From assembly GCF_017161565.1 (NCBI RefSeq), contig NZ_CP066796.1, forward strand, positions 2,294,001 through 2,358,000: a stretch of DNA of 64,000 nt, written 5' to 3'. Made by a program: the position numbers and the translations under genes. The DNA comes from Erwinia amylovora (GTDB lineage: Bacteria; Pseudomonadota; Gammaproteobacteria; Enterobacterales; Enterobacteriaceae). This document shows, piece after piece, positions 54,298 to 63,756 of this stretch. Under the pieces are notes generated by a model. That model did no database searches and was not told the origin of the DNA. It was given only the letters and a program-made list of their open reading frames with translations. Position 1 is the first letter of the stretch. Every line of letters begins with the position of its first letter.

Positions 54298-56226
54298 TTA
54301 ACAACCTCCGTGCATGTTCTTTGCGCCCTTCAAACGCCATGCACCCCATTCACCTTCACTGCCTGGCGTCGTGCCTTTTACCCACCAGCCATTCAGCCAT
54401 ACTTTTCCGCCCCAGGAGACTTCGGTACAGGCCTTGTCATAGGTCTTATTTTTATCCCAGCCCGGAGCCGATGGCGCGCCGCTTAGCGAGAATGTCTGAC
54501 TGTCCTGCTTAATCAGCATCCCCTGGTCATTGGTTGCCGTATAGCGCAGAACATATTCACCCGGCGTAACGGATGACAAAGATACCTTGACCGTCGCGCT
54601 GTTATCGTTGAGCTGTTTCTTGACCGAGCCTTTTTTAACCCCTTTACTGTTAACCACCTCTGCAACCAGTTTCAGTTTTCCTTCTGCCTTAACCTTGAAA
54701 CCCAGGGTTGCCGACTCTTTAACGATCGGGCCTGCCTGCAAACCAGACAGCTCAAGATCCTGGGTTGGCTTGTCATCGCCCACGAGTTCTTCTGCCGCTC
54801 TCACCATGTCGGGCTGGGTGCCAACAGGCTTACCGGGGCTGTTCAGCGGGGTGCCGGTTTTCGTTAACAGCGCGCGCATTTCCTTAGGCGAAATCGTTTT
54901 ACCCTGTTGTTTCGCAATGCCCGACAGGCCAGCCACCGCACCGGCGATAATCGGGTTAGCTGAAGAAGTACCGGAGAAACTTTCGGTAAATTGCGCGTTG
55001 GGGGCATCCCACAAATCGGCTTTCCGGCCATTAGCATAGGTGGTAACAACATCCTCGCCCCAGGAAGCGCTGCTTACCGCAGAACCATAATCACTGTACC
55101 AGGCTCTTTTACCCGTTTGCGCATCCATTGCTCCGGCGATAATCGAGCCGGAATCACGCTTTTTGCGGTCGAACTTGCCTTTGAAACTCGGGTGATCAAG
55201 ATTCAGATTACCGTTGCCCGCAGCGGCAATGACGTGGATACCACTATCGGTGGCGGTTTTGATGGCATCAAACCAGGACTGACTGCCTTCCATAGGGATA
55301 TAGCAATTTTCGCTACATTCGGCTATGTCGGTCGTGCCTAACTGGATACCCAGCTGTACCACGTCTCCCGGTTTCAGCCGCTGAACGCCTTTAATAAACT
55401 CCTTAATGGGCGAATCGCTGTAGGCGAAGCTGGCCTGATTGGCAATGCCGGTCACGCCAAAACCATTATCTTTTGCGGCCATGATGCCAACTGACATCGT
55501 ATCGTGTGCGCTTATCTTCTCTGGCTTCGGGCTAAATACAAACAGGGGTTGAGGAAGGTCAAGGTGTTCAGGATCCCAGCGATCGATCTCATTGGACAGC
55601 ACGGTGATGCCCTCACCTTTACTGCCGGGATAGGTTTCGTGTGCCGCAAACGCATTGATCCCGCCCAGAGCGTAACCTGCTTTTTTATCATCCGGTGACT
55701 TCATGTAGTACTGCAGGGCAACAAAGGAGGGAACCGTTGCATCCGCAGCCGGTGATGATGGCTTGCCTGCGGCGGAAAAGCGGCCCATTACACCGGTTTC
55801 TGTGGCATATTGATCCAGAGATACAGGTTTGGAGTCCGGATAAACCGTCTCTACATCATGCTCTTTTTCAATAGCATCGATGATGTCATTAATATAATGA
55901 ATGTTGCGTTTCTGGCTTTCCGGCAACTTTATTTCAAAATACCGATGCAAGCCGTTGTTATTGCTATTAACGCCCAGCCGTGAGGAGCGGGGAGCATCGT
56001 CAAAAAGCTTATTCATACTCAGTTGCATACCATAGCTGTTGCTGAGACGAATATTTTTATGGCTGTCGGGCTGTGCATCATTCAGGTTCAGCGACTTCAT
56101 GCCCTTTTCGCTAAATTTAATCACCACTGCGGTGTAATCAATCCCTTCTCCGGCATAGAAATCAACGTTGGCTGCTGCATTAGCTGAACAGAGCGCCATC
56201 AGGGTAAATAGCAGTTTCTTCTTCAT
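54298..56226 (-). CDS. Secreted subtilisin-like (S8) protease with C-terminal chitin-binding-like module
   Basis: 642-aa exported serine protease. A Sec signal (MKKKLLFTLMALCSANAA) is followed by a prodomain-like segment to about residue 190. The S8 catalytic region has Asp215 ('NEIDRWDP'), His241 ('AHDTMSVGIMAA'), oxyanion Asn338 ('AAAGNGN') and Ser421 ('SFSGTSSANPI'). A beta-rich region follows (about 490-585), then a tail (about 587-637) with 'PGWDKNKTYDKACTEVSWGGK' start and W-rich 'WLNGWWVKG', 'GEWGAWRL', the pattern of CBM5/12 (ChtBD3) chitin-binding modules. The exact carbohydrate is unknown. Start ATG 56226; an earlier ATG at 56259 is not needed. Not in E. coli at this place, where cirA lies instead. 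Intact. Confidence 0.85.
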   Translation of the reverse strand: MKKKLLFTLMALCSANAAANVDFYAGEGIDYTAVVIKFSEKGMKSLNLNDAQPDSHKNIRLSNSYGMQLSMNKLFDDAPRSSRLGVNSNNNGLHRYFEIKLPESQKRNIHYINDIIDAIEKEHDVETVYPDSKPVSLDQYATETGVMGRFSAAGKPSSPAADATVPSFVALQYYMKSPDDKKAGYALGGINAFAAHETYPGSKGEGITVLSNEIDRWDPEHLDLPQPLFVFSPKPEKISAHDTMSVGIMAAKDNGFGVTGIANQASFAYSDSPIKEFIKGVQRLKPGDVVQLGIQLGTTDIAECSENCYIPMEGSQSWFDAIKTATDSGIHVIAAAGNGNLNLDHPSFKGKFDRKKRDSGSIIAGAMDAQTGKRAWYSDYGSAVSSASWGEDVVTTYANGRKADLWDAPNAQFTESFSGTSSANPIIAGAVAGLSGIAKQQGKTISPKEMRALLTKTGTPLNSPGKPVGTQPDMVRAAEELVGDDKPTQDLELSGLQAGPIVKESATLGFKVKAEGKLKLVAEVVNSKGVKKGSVKKQLNDNSATVKVSLSSVTPGEYVLRYTATNDQGMLIKQDSQTFSLSGAPSAPGWDKNKTYDKACTEVSWGGKVWLNGWWVKGTTPGSEGEWGAWRLKGAKNMHGGC

Positions 56227-56353
56227 TTTTTTCCAGTTTACATCGTTAATAAGTAGCAAACAGTGTATGAAGGAAACGGTAACCCAATGAAATTAAACAC
56301 TCTTAGTCAGCTTAACTTCACGTCAAGCGACCTGATACGACGTAAACCCGCGG

Positions 56354-57139
56354 CTAGAATGCCGGCGTGGTTATCAGGCCATCAATCAACACCTGCGGAA
56401 CCCCCTGCGAACAGCGCTCAATGCGCCCTTTAACCCCGTATACCCGCGCCAGGCTTTGCGGCGTAATCACCTCTTCCGGCTGCCCGTGCGCGATTAACTC
56501 CCCGTTTTGCAACATCAGCACATGCTCGGCGTGGCGCAGCGCGATGTTGATGTCGTGCACCACCACCACGGTAACAATATTGCGCAGACGCGTTTCTCGC
56601 CGGACTAAATCCATCACATGAAACTGAAAGTTCAAATCGAGCGCGCTTAACGGTTCATCGAGCAACAGCAGTTCCGGGCGACGGATCAGCGACTGTGCCA
56701 GCCCGACCAGCTGTTTCTGTCCGCCAGAAAGCTGGTCGAGATAGCTAAGCGCCAGGTGCGCGATGCCCAGCTGTTCCAGCAGCGTCATCACTTCGGCTTC
56801 GCTGGCGGCGCTGCTGCGCCCGCCGCTGGCTCTCTGCGCCACGATAATCGACTCCAGCACATGCAGATGCACCCCGGCCGGCAAAGACTGCGGCAGATAC
56901 ACCACGCGTGAAGCACGGCGGGCAAACGGCTGCGCCGTCAGCTCTTCGCCGTTCAGCCACAGCTCCCCTTGTGCCTTATTTAGCCCGGCCAAAGAACGCA
57001 ACAGCGTCGACTTACCGCAGCCATTCGGCCCCAGCAGGACGGTAATTTTGCCACGCGGCAGCCGCTCCACGTTCAGGTTGTCGATCACCTGGCGTTTCGG
57101 ATATCCGGCTTTGAAGCCGCTGATTTTCAGCCCCTGCAT
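56354..57139 (-). CDS. Siderophore-type ABC transporter ATP-binding protein (FecE family)
   Basis: 261-aa cytoplasmic ATPase of an iron-chelate importer. Walker A 'GPNGCGKSTLLRSLAG', Q-loop 'YLPQSLP', signature 'LSGGQKQLVGLAQSL', Walker B 'LLLLDEPLSAL' and switch His ('VVVHDINIALRHA') are all intact. It abuts the permease gene with a one-base overlap, so the two form one unit. The family (FecE/FepC/BtuD-like) points to ferric siderophore uptake, supported by a Fur box in front of the operon. The substrate is not recognisable. Confidence 0.92.
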   Translation of the reverse strand: MQGLKISGFKAGYPKRQVIDNLNVERLPRGKITVLLGPNGCGKSTLLRSLAGLNKAQGELWLNGEELTAQPFARRASRVVYLPQSLPAGVHLHVLESIIVAQRASGGRSSAASEAEVMTLLEQLGIAHLALSYLDQLSGGQKQLVGLAQSLIRRPELLLLDEPLSALDLNFQFHVMDLVRRETRLRNIVTVVVVHDINIALRHAEHVLMLQNGELIAHGQPEEVITPQSLARVYGVKGRIERCSQGVPQVLIDGLITTPAF

Positions 57140-58221
57140 CAGACACTCCCCCGATGGCGCATGATAATGCTCAGAAAGAACGGTACGCCGACCAGCGAGG
57201 TGACGATGCCGACCGGAATAATCACCCCGGAGATCAGATTTTTTGACACCACCGAGGCCAGGGATAATACCAGCGCCCCGGTCAGTGCACTGGCCGGCAG
57301 ATAGAAGCGGTGATCTTCGCCGAAAATCAGGCGCGAGATATGCGGTGCGACCAGCCCGATAAAACCAATCGGCCCGACAAAGGCGACCGCCAGGGCAGAG
57401 ATAATACTGATGCGCAGCAGCGTCACCAGCCGCAGACGGCGCACATCAATGCCAAAACTGACCGCGCGATCTTCTCCCAACCGCAGCGCGGTCAGCTTCC
57501 AGGCGCTCATCATTGAGAACGGCATCAGCAGCAGCAACGCGCCGCACAGCACCGCCAGTTTTTCCCACGAAGCCCGCGCCAGGCTGCCCATGGTCCAGAA
57601 TACCAGCCCCTGCAAGGTGTCTTCGTTGGCGATAAACTGCATCATCGAAACCAGCGCGTTAAAGGTAAAGACCAGCGCAATACCAAACAGCACCACGCCG
57701 GAAGTTGACACCTGAGTCCAGCGCGTCACCGCATCCAGCATCAACGCGGCCAGCAGGGCAAAGACAAAGGCATTAGCCGAGATAAACCACTGGTCGGGAA
57801 TGCCCGGGATGCCGATACCGAGTACAATCGCCAGCGCCGCGCCGAAAGCCGCAGCGGAAGAGACGCCAAGGGTAAAAGGACTGGCCAGCGGGTTATTGAG
57901 GATGGTCTGCATTTCAGCCCCCGCCAGGCCGAGGCCCAGCCCGACCACCACCGCCATTAGCGCATACGGCAGACGAATATCCCAGACGATCACCCGGGTA
58001 CCGGCATCCGCCGTTTCTGGCGACAGCAGCGTCTGCCACAGCGCGGGTAAGGACAGCCCGGAAGGGCCGAGGGTAAAGTCAAGCATCAGCGAGGCGACAA
58101 TGGCCACCATCAGCAAGGCCATAATCAGTAGCCGGTGGCGCAGTAACTGGTGGTAGCGCACCATCACGCCTCGCGGCGGTACAGTGTCTGTCTGCTGCAC
58201 GATCTGGTCAGTTAAACTCAT
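57139..58221 (-). CDS. Siderophore-type ABC transporter permease (FecCD family)
   Basis: 360-aa inner-membrane permease with about nine or ten helices and FecCD family motifs ('LPYALMAVVVGLGLGLAGAEMQTILNNPLASPFTLGVSSAAAFGAALA' region and 'VAFVGPIGFIGLVAPHISR'). Start ATG 58221 is preceded by AGGT; the open frame to 58287 overlaps the Fur box and is not coding. Only one permease gene is present, so it would act as homodimer; no periplasmic binding protein or receptor is encoded beside it. First gene of the two-gene unit with the ATPase. Confidence 0.92.
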   Translation of the reverse strand: MSLTDQIVQQTDTVPPRGVMVRYHQLLRHRLLIMALLMVAIVASLMLDFTLGPSGLSLPALWQTLLSPETADAGTRVIVWDIRLPYALMAVVVGLGLGLAGAEMQTILNNPLASPFTLGVSSAAAFGAALAIVLGIGIPGIPDQWFISANAFVFALLAALMLDAVTRWTQVSTSGVVLFGIALVFTFNALVSMMQFIANEDTLQGLVFWTMGSLARASWEKLAVLCGALLLLMPFSMMSAWKLTALRLGEDRAVSFGIDVRRLRLVTLLRISIISALAVAFVGPIGFIGLVAPHISRLIFGEDHRFYLPASALTGALVLSLASVVSKNLISGVIIPVGIVTSLVGVPFFLSIIMRHRGSV

Positions 58222-58268
58222 TATCAATACCTGTTCAGCCTGGTGAATGCCGGTGAAAAGAGGGCAAA

Positions 58269-58283
58269 TGATAATACTTATCA
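58269..58283. promoter_or_regulatory. Fur box upstream of the siderophore ABC genes
   Basis: TGATAATACTTATCA matches the 7-1-7 Fur motif TGATAATNATTATCA with one mismatch. It lies 48 nt in front of the permease start and indicates iron repression of the ABC pair. Confidence 0.85.
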
Positions 58284-58359
58284 ACATGATTTGTCATACT
58301 GAATCATACAGCAACAAAAAGGCGCGGGATCCGCGCCTTCACTCAAGACGGCAATCCTG

Positions 58360-59825
58360 CTACTGATTGAACGTCGGGAACTCCATTTCGCTGTATTTCA
58401 CCAAACGGCTTTTGCGCGTCAGTCGGAAGCCCAGCCAGATAAGCAGGAACAGCGGAATACCGATATAGGTTGCTGCCACGCCGTACCAGTCAATGCGGTC
58501 GGCGAGAAACGCATGATAGTTCTGCCCGAGGGTAATCATCAGGCAGAGTACGAAAGCGAAGATCGGCCCCAGCGGGAAGAAAGCGGAACGATAAGGCAGT
58601 TCAGCAAGACAGCGCCCCTGTGCCATATAGCCCTTACGGAAGCGGTAATGGCTGATGGCAATCCCCAGCCAGCAATAAACCCGGTCATTCCCGAGGTGTT
58701 CAGTAACCACAGATAGACCGTCTGGTTGCCAAACATCGAGGTCAGGAAGCACAGTCCCGCTACCACCGTGGTGGCGTACAGTGCGTTGCGCGGCACGCCA
58801 CCTTCAGACAGCCGGGCGAAAATACGCGGGGCTTTGCCCTCGGAAGCCAGGGTGTAAAGCATACGCGTGGAGGCGTACATCCCCGAGTTGCCTGCTGACA
58901 GGACCGCCGTCAGGATAACGGCATTCATCACCGCCGCCGCTGACAGCAGCCCGGCATGCTGGAACACCAGCGTGAACGGACTGACGCTGATATCTTTGAT
59001 ATCGGTGCGCAGCAGGCTGGGATCGGTATAGGGAATGATCAGGCTGATCACCAGGATGGCAAACACGTAGAATAGCAAAATGCGCCAGAACACCCGACGC
59101 ACCGCACGCGGAATATTTTTTGCCGGGTCTTTGGATTCACCGGCAGCAATGCCGATCAGTTCCGTGCCCTGGAATGAGAAGCCGACGATCATCGCCACGC
59201 CAATCATGGCGGAGAAACCGCCGGAGAACGGCGCATCGCCGATCTGCCAGTTTTGCCAACCGGCACTTTCCGCGCCGCGCAAAATGCCGACGATCATCAT
59301 CACGCCAACAACGATAAATACGATAACCGTGCTCACTTTAATCAGTGAGAACCAGTACTCGGCTTCACCAAACCCTTTTACCGAGATGTAGTTAAGCAGG
59401 AAAATCAGGCTCAGGAACAGGGCGCTCCAGATCCAGCCCGGGGTATCCGGGAACCACCAGGTCATCACCAGCTGTGAGGCCACCAGATCGACGGCAATGG
59501 TCACCGCCCAGTTGTACCAGTAGTTCCAGCCCAGTGCGAAGCCAAAGCCCTCTTCAACATATTTGGCACCGTAGGTGGAAAAGGAGCCGGAGACCGGCAT
59601 AAATGCCGCCAGCTCACCGAGGCTGGTCATCAGAAAGTAGACCATCAGGCCGATCAGTGCATAAGACAGTAGCGCTCCGCCCGGCCCCGCCTGGGAAATG
59701 GTGGCGCCAGAGGCGACAAAAAGACCGGTACCAATCGAACCGCCGATGGCGATCATCGTTAAATGACGAGCTTTAAGTTCACGCTTTAAGCCAGACTGTT
59801 GTGTTGTTTTTATGTCATGATCCAT
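58360..59825 (-). pseudogene. lysP: Lysine-specific permease LysP, frameshifted near codon 385
   Basis: APC-family lysine/proton symporter, in E. coli also the sensor partner of CadC. The N-terminal 385 codons from ATG 59825 are almost as in E. coli (RELKARHLTMIAIGGSIGTGLF...). At 58670/58671 one base is missing: the frame turns 'GFIAWLGIAISHYRF' into GFIAGWGLPSAI and continues 40 codons to 58539. The proper C-terminus (WLGIAISHYRFRKGYMAQG...MEFPTFNQ) continues in another frame to 58360. One inserted T restores a full-length protein. Either a recent null allele or a sequence error. Confidence 0.9.
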
Positions 59826-59981
59826 GTTTTAACGCTGCGCTGTAGCAAAATGAGGCGCGATTATAGCAACCTGCCATCGGTGGTATAGCGCTAACGCCGT
59901 TTTATAAGTTTGCTTCATGATCCGCTGATGATTATTAGAAGAGCCTTCTGCCCGATGCGGGAAATGAGCGCAACAACGGCG

Positions 59982-60866
59982 TTATGCGAACTTATCTGCT
60001 TCTTCCATGCAGTAGCTGAGAAAGCGGCCCAGGGCTTTGGAGATGTGTTTCTGACGATGGTGAATGCGGTACAGCGTGCGTTTCAGTTCGGGCAGTGGAA
60101 TAGCCACTTCTGTCAGCGTTCCCAGCGCCAGCTGTTCGGCAATCGCCCGGCGCGACAGGCAGCTGATGCCCATCCCGTAGCGCACCGCGTTTTTGATCGC
60201 TTCGGAGTTTCCCAGCTCCAGCGCCAGTGTAAACTGCGGCAGATGCGACAGCAGCAGATAATCCACGATTTCGCGCGTGCCGGAGCCTTGTTCACGCAAG
60301 ATCCACGGCGCGGCAGCCAGGCTTTGTAGCGACACCGGGCGGCTAAGAATGTCACAACCCGGCGCGGCAAACACCACCAGTTCATCCTCCAGCCAGGGTT
60401 CGCTTACCAGCTCCGGCATATGGCATGGCCCCTCGATCAAACCGATATCGACGCGGAAATCTGCCACCGCGGCGATCACCTCCTGACTGTTACCGACGTT
60501 GAGTTCCAGCGGTAAAGTGGGGTAATCACGACGGTAACGGGCAATCATGCCTGGCAGCATGTAGTTGCCAATGGTGCTGCTGGCCGAGAGACGCAGTGCA
60601 CCGTTGTCTTCACGAAACAGCTGCTCGATATCCAGCGCCTGCTCCAGCAGCGCCACTACGCGTGGGTAGAGCAACCGACCGTGCTCATTAATCACCAGCC
60701 GTTTGCCGACCCGGTCAAACAGCTGCACGCCTAGCTGCCTTTCCAGATCCGCCAGTGCCGCGCTGACCGCTGACTGCGACAGCGCCAGCACCTGAGACGC
60801 CTGAGTGGTGGATCCATTTTTCAGCACTTCGCTAAACACTTCCAGCTGGCGCAGAGTAATGTGCAT
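59982..60866 (-). CDS. yeiE: LysR-family regulator YeiE
   Basis: 294-aa LysR transcription factor; the N-terminal DNA-binding motif '[46 protein letters not shown]' begins at the chosen ATG 60866, which matches E. coli YeiE. The effector domain carries '[20 protein letters not shown]' and '[20 protein letters not shown]'. Divergent from yeiH with 161 nt between. It lies beside lysP as in E. coli and may control yeiH or sulfite-related genes (CysB-like role reported in relatives). Confidence 0.92.
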   Translation of the reverse strand: MHITLRQLEVFSEVLKNGSTTQASQVLALSQSAVSAALADLERQLGVQLFDRVGKRLVINEHGRLLYPRVVALLEQALDIEQLFREDNGALRLSASSTIGNYMLPGMIARYRRDYPTLPLELNVGNSQEVIAAVADFRVDIGLIEGPCHMPELVSEPWLEDELVVFAAPGCDILSRPVSLQSLAAAPWILREQGSGTREIVDYLLLSHLPQFTLALELGNSEAIKNAVRYGMGISCLSRRAIAEQLALGTLTEVAIPLPELKRTLYRIHHRQKHISKALGRFLSYCMEEADKFA

Positions 60867-61027
60867 AGCCTTTCCTTTCATCGTCTGTCGCTGCACAACA
60901 TCATTCATGGTGGATGATGCTGTGTGTGCGGCTTTATCTCTTATAGTGGTTGGTTATAAATATATAATCAATTTCTCTTTTAAGCCAGCGCCGCGCATGA
61001 TGGGGATATTGCAACCGGAGAAGCATC

Positions 61028-62080
61028 ATGAGCACACTGACGACAGCCCACACAGCACATAATTCTGCCCGCCATCTACCCGGCCTGCTGCTGGCTGTGA
61101 CCATCGCCGTACTGGCCACATCGCTGGGTAACCTGCCACAGGTGGCTGCCCTGGGGCTGGGGTCGTTAACGCTGGCGATCATTGGCGGCATTATCGTTGG
61201 CAATACCGTTTATTCACGCCTGGCGTCGCGCTGTGACAGTGGCACGCAGCTGGCGAAACAGCAGCTGTTACGCGCCGGGATCGTACTGTACGGCTTTCGT
61301 CTGACGCTGCAGCAGCTTACCGATGTGGGGTTGCGCGGCGTGATCATCGATGTGCTGATGCTTGGCTCCACCTTTCTGCTCGCCTGCTGGCTTGGTCAGC
61401 GCCTGCTGGGGCTGGATCGCGATACCAGCTGGCTGATCGGCGCCGGCAGCAGCATCTGTGGCGCTGCCGCCATTCTTGCCACTGAACCGGTGATCAAAGC
61501 CGATACCGCCAAAGTGGCGGTGGCGATGGCAACCGTGGTGATTTTCGGCACGCTGGCGATATTTATCTATCCGTTGATGTGGCCGCTGGTCAGTTACCTG
61601 TTACCGCAGGTTAGCCTCGGTGAATATGGTGTGTATATCGGCTCTACCATGCATGAGGTGGCACAGGTGGTCGCCGCCGGGCACACGCTTGGTCCTGAAG
61701 CGGAAAATGCGGCGGTGATTGCCAAACTGCTGCGCGTGATGCTGCTGGCCCCCTTCCTGCTGCTGCTGGCGGCCAGGGTGCGCAGCAGCAACGGCCCGGG
61801 CGACAGCGGCCCGATTGTCTTCCCGTGGTTTGCCTTGATGTTTATCGGCGTCACGCTGTTTAACTCGCTGCATCAACTGCCATCACACTGGATAACGCAC
61901 ATAAATCAGCTGGATAATCTGCTGCTGGCTACCGCGATGGCCGCGCTGGGACTGACCACCCGTATTGAAGCGCTAAAACGTGCCGGTTTCAAACCGCTGA
62001 TTCTGGGACTGGTGCTGTTTATCTGGCTGATGGCCGGCGGCGGTGCGATCAATCTGCTGGTACGGCATTTGATGGCATAA
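61028..62080 (+). CDS. yeiH: UPF0324 inner-membrane protein YeiH
   Basis: 350-aa polytopic membrane protein (about ten helices) of the YeiH/Cons_hypoth698 family, linked by neighbourhood and regulation to sulfur oxyanion handling but of uncertain function. Conserved segments: 'GIVLYGFRLTLQQLTDVG', 'GAGSSICGAAAILATEPVI', 'GSTMHEVAQVVAAG'. Divergent from yeiE, GGAG before ATG. The divergent pair suggests control by YeiE. Confidence 0.92.
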   Translation: MSTLTTAHTAHNSARHLPGLLLAVTIAVLATSLGNLPQVAALGLGSLTLAIIGGIIVGNTVYSRLASRCDSGTQLAKQQLLRAGIVLYGFRLTLQQLTDVGLRGVIIDVLMLGSTFLLACWLGQRLLGLDRDTSWLIGAGSSICGAAAILATEPVIKADTAKVAVAMATVVIFGTLAIFIYPLMWPLVSYLLPQVSLGEYGVYIGSTMHEVAQVVAAGHTLGPEAENAAVIAKLLRVMLLAPFLLLLAARVRSSNGPGDSGPIVFPWFALMFIGVTLFNSLHQLPSHWITHINQLDNLLLATAMAALGLTTRIEALKRAGFKPLILGLVLFIWLMAGGGAINLLVRHLMA

Positions 62081-62145
62081 TTTCGCGCATTTTCCGGTTA
62101 TCATGGCCAGCCTGCTATTCAGCAGGTCATTAACAGGAGAACGGC

Positions 62146-62988
62146 ATGAAATATATTGGTGCCCACGTGAGCGCAGCGGGCGGCGTGGATCGGGCGGTGG
62201 AACGCGCTGCGGAGTTGGAAGCGACGGCTTTTGCCCTTTTCACCAAAAACCAGCGCCAGTGGCGCGCGGCCCCGCTAACTGATGAAGTGATTTGCGCCTT
62301 TCGCCGCGCCTGTGAAAAACACCATTATACTCCGGCGCAGATCCTGCCCCACGACAGCTATCTGATTAATCTGGGCCATCCGATGGCTGAAGCCCTGGAA
62401 AAATCGCGTGAGGCGTTTCTCGATGAAGTGACTCGCTGCCAGCAGCTGGGCCTGACGCTGCTTAACTTCCATCCCGGCAGTCATCTGCAGCAGATTACGG
62501 AAGATCAGTGCCTGAAGCGCATCGCCGAGTCGATCAACCTCGTGCTGGATAAAACCACCGGCGTAACCGCAGTAATTGAAAATACCGCCGGTCAGGGCAG
62601 CAACCTTGGGTTTCGCTTCGAGCATCTGGCGGCGATTATTGACGGCGTGGAAGATAAATCACGCGTTGGCGTATGTATTGATACCTGTCATGCTTTCGCC
62701 GGCGGTTACGATCTGCGCAGTGAAGAAGCCTGTATCAACACCTTCGCCGAGTTCGATCGCATCGTGGGTTTCCAGTATCTGCGCGGTATGCATCTTAACG
62801 ATGCCAAAAGTGAATTTAACAGCCGGGTCGACCGACATCACAGTCTGGGCGAAGGCAATATCGGCAAGACGGTATTCAGCTGGCTGATGAAGGATAAGCG
62901 CTTTGACGGTATTCCGATGATTCTGGAAACGATCAATCCCGCCATCTGGCAAGATGAGATTGCCTGGTTGAAGTCAGAACAGAAATAA
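62146..62988 (+). CDS. nfo: Endonuclease IV
   Basis: AP endonuclease of base excision repair, a zinc-dependent TIM barrel of 280 aa. Three zinc ligands' motifs are visible: 'LNFHPGSHL', 'IENTAGQG', '[15 protein letters not shown]' and '[25 protein letters not shown]'. ATG 62146 follows AGGAG. In E. coli it lies beside yeiH likewise. A degraded second copy of its last 15-20 codons lies about 690 nt downstream (63630-63680). Confidence 0.97.
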   Translation: MKYIGAHVSAAGGVDRAVERAAELEATAFALFTKNQRQWRAAPLTDEVICAFRRACEKHHYTPAQILPHDSYLINLGHPMAEALEKSREAFLDEVTRCQQLGLTLLNFHPGSHLQQITEDQCLKRIAESINLVLDKTTGVTAVIENTAGQGSNLGFRFEHLAAIIDGVEDKSRVGVCIDTCHAFAGGYDLRSEEACINTFAEFDRIVGFQYLRGMHLNDAKSEFNSRVDRHHSLGEGNIGKTVFSWLMKDKRFDGIPMILETINPAIWQDEIAWLKSEQK

Positions 62989-63026
62989 TACGTTGCCTTT
63001 AACAGGCCATTTTCGGCGGTTTAACG

Positions 63027-63049
63027 GAGTCGCCCGGTGCGGGCGACTC
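63027..63049 (+). terminator. Hairpin after nfo
   Basis: Perfect 9-bp inverted repeat GAGTCGCCC / GGGCGACTC with a five-base loop, 38 nt after the nfo stop. No T-run follows. Probably the present nfo transcript end. Confidence 0.55.
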
Positions 63050-63684
63050 ATAGCATTAACCTGATCTGTCATATTCGCTTAATCATAAGCTCAGGTAAGG
63101 CGGCCTGAAGCTTCACCGCGATGCTGATGAAATCCGTATTCATCAATCCCTGATTGACCAGTTGCCCACTCTCGCCGATTTACGCCGGGCTTTATGCAGC
63201 GATGATGAAGAAACCGCACCCCTCACAGATAAAACTCCTCTTGCTGTGCAATCATCAATAAAAAAGCAATTACCTGCTATGGAGAATTTAATCTACGTTG
63301 TTGCTGAAAAAGAGGCTGAGTTGATCGGCGTTCTCCGCTATTTGTGGTGAATAAAATCTCATCTCTGAACTTAATCAATCGGTGCCGGGGAAAGGTCACT
63401 CATGTATAGGTGAAGCCTGAATGTCGGGATCTTGGGTCGGTAACAAGCTATTGAATTTGTCAAGGAGCGGGCGCTTGAGCATCGCTGCGAATGGTTAGTC
63501 TCATGGCCAGGTGACAAAAATTTTCCCTTTATAAAGAGCAGGATGTAATTCTGAAAAATGGGAACAGGCCCCTCTGGTTTTGGTGCTTTGACCTGAGAGT
63601 CAGATTACCCGGTATTAAAGATGACGGATGCAGATAGCTGGAAAGGTGAAAGTGCGTGGTTGAAATCAGAACAGAAACAATTAA
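63050..63684 (+). other. Eroded intergenic segment with fragments of coding sequence and an nfo 3'-end vestige
   Basis: No intact gene. From 63099 to 63350 one + frame is open for 83 codons (RIHQSLIDQLPTLADLRR..., later LIYVVAEKEAELIGVLRYLW) but begins straight after a stop without start signal, like the tail of a lost gene; the C-terminal part faintly recalls SUKH/SMI1 immunity proteins. Around 63450-63530 another frame reads AIEFVKERALEHRCEWLVSW. At about 63630-63680 [19 protein letters not shown] resembles the nfo C-terminus [17 protein letters not shown]. The segment looks like remnants of an insertion between nfo and fruA. Confidence 0.5.
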
Positions 63685-63711
63685 GGACGGAGCGAAATAA
63701 ACGCTCCGCCC
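63685..63711. terminator. Hairpin between nfo vestige and fruA
   Basis: GGACGGAGCG and CGCTCCGCCC form a 10-bp stem with one mismatch and a seven-base AT loop. It lies 46 nt from the fruA stop and may end fru transcription, or be the original nfo terminator carried with the vestige. Confidence 0.55.
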
Positions 63712-63756
63712 TTGTCAAGGCTGGGCGAAACTGAGCATTGACCCTTTAGCGGTCAA

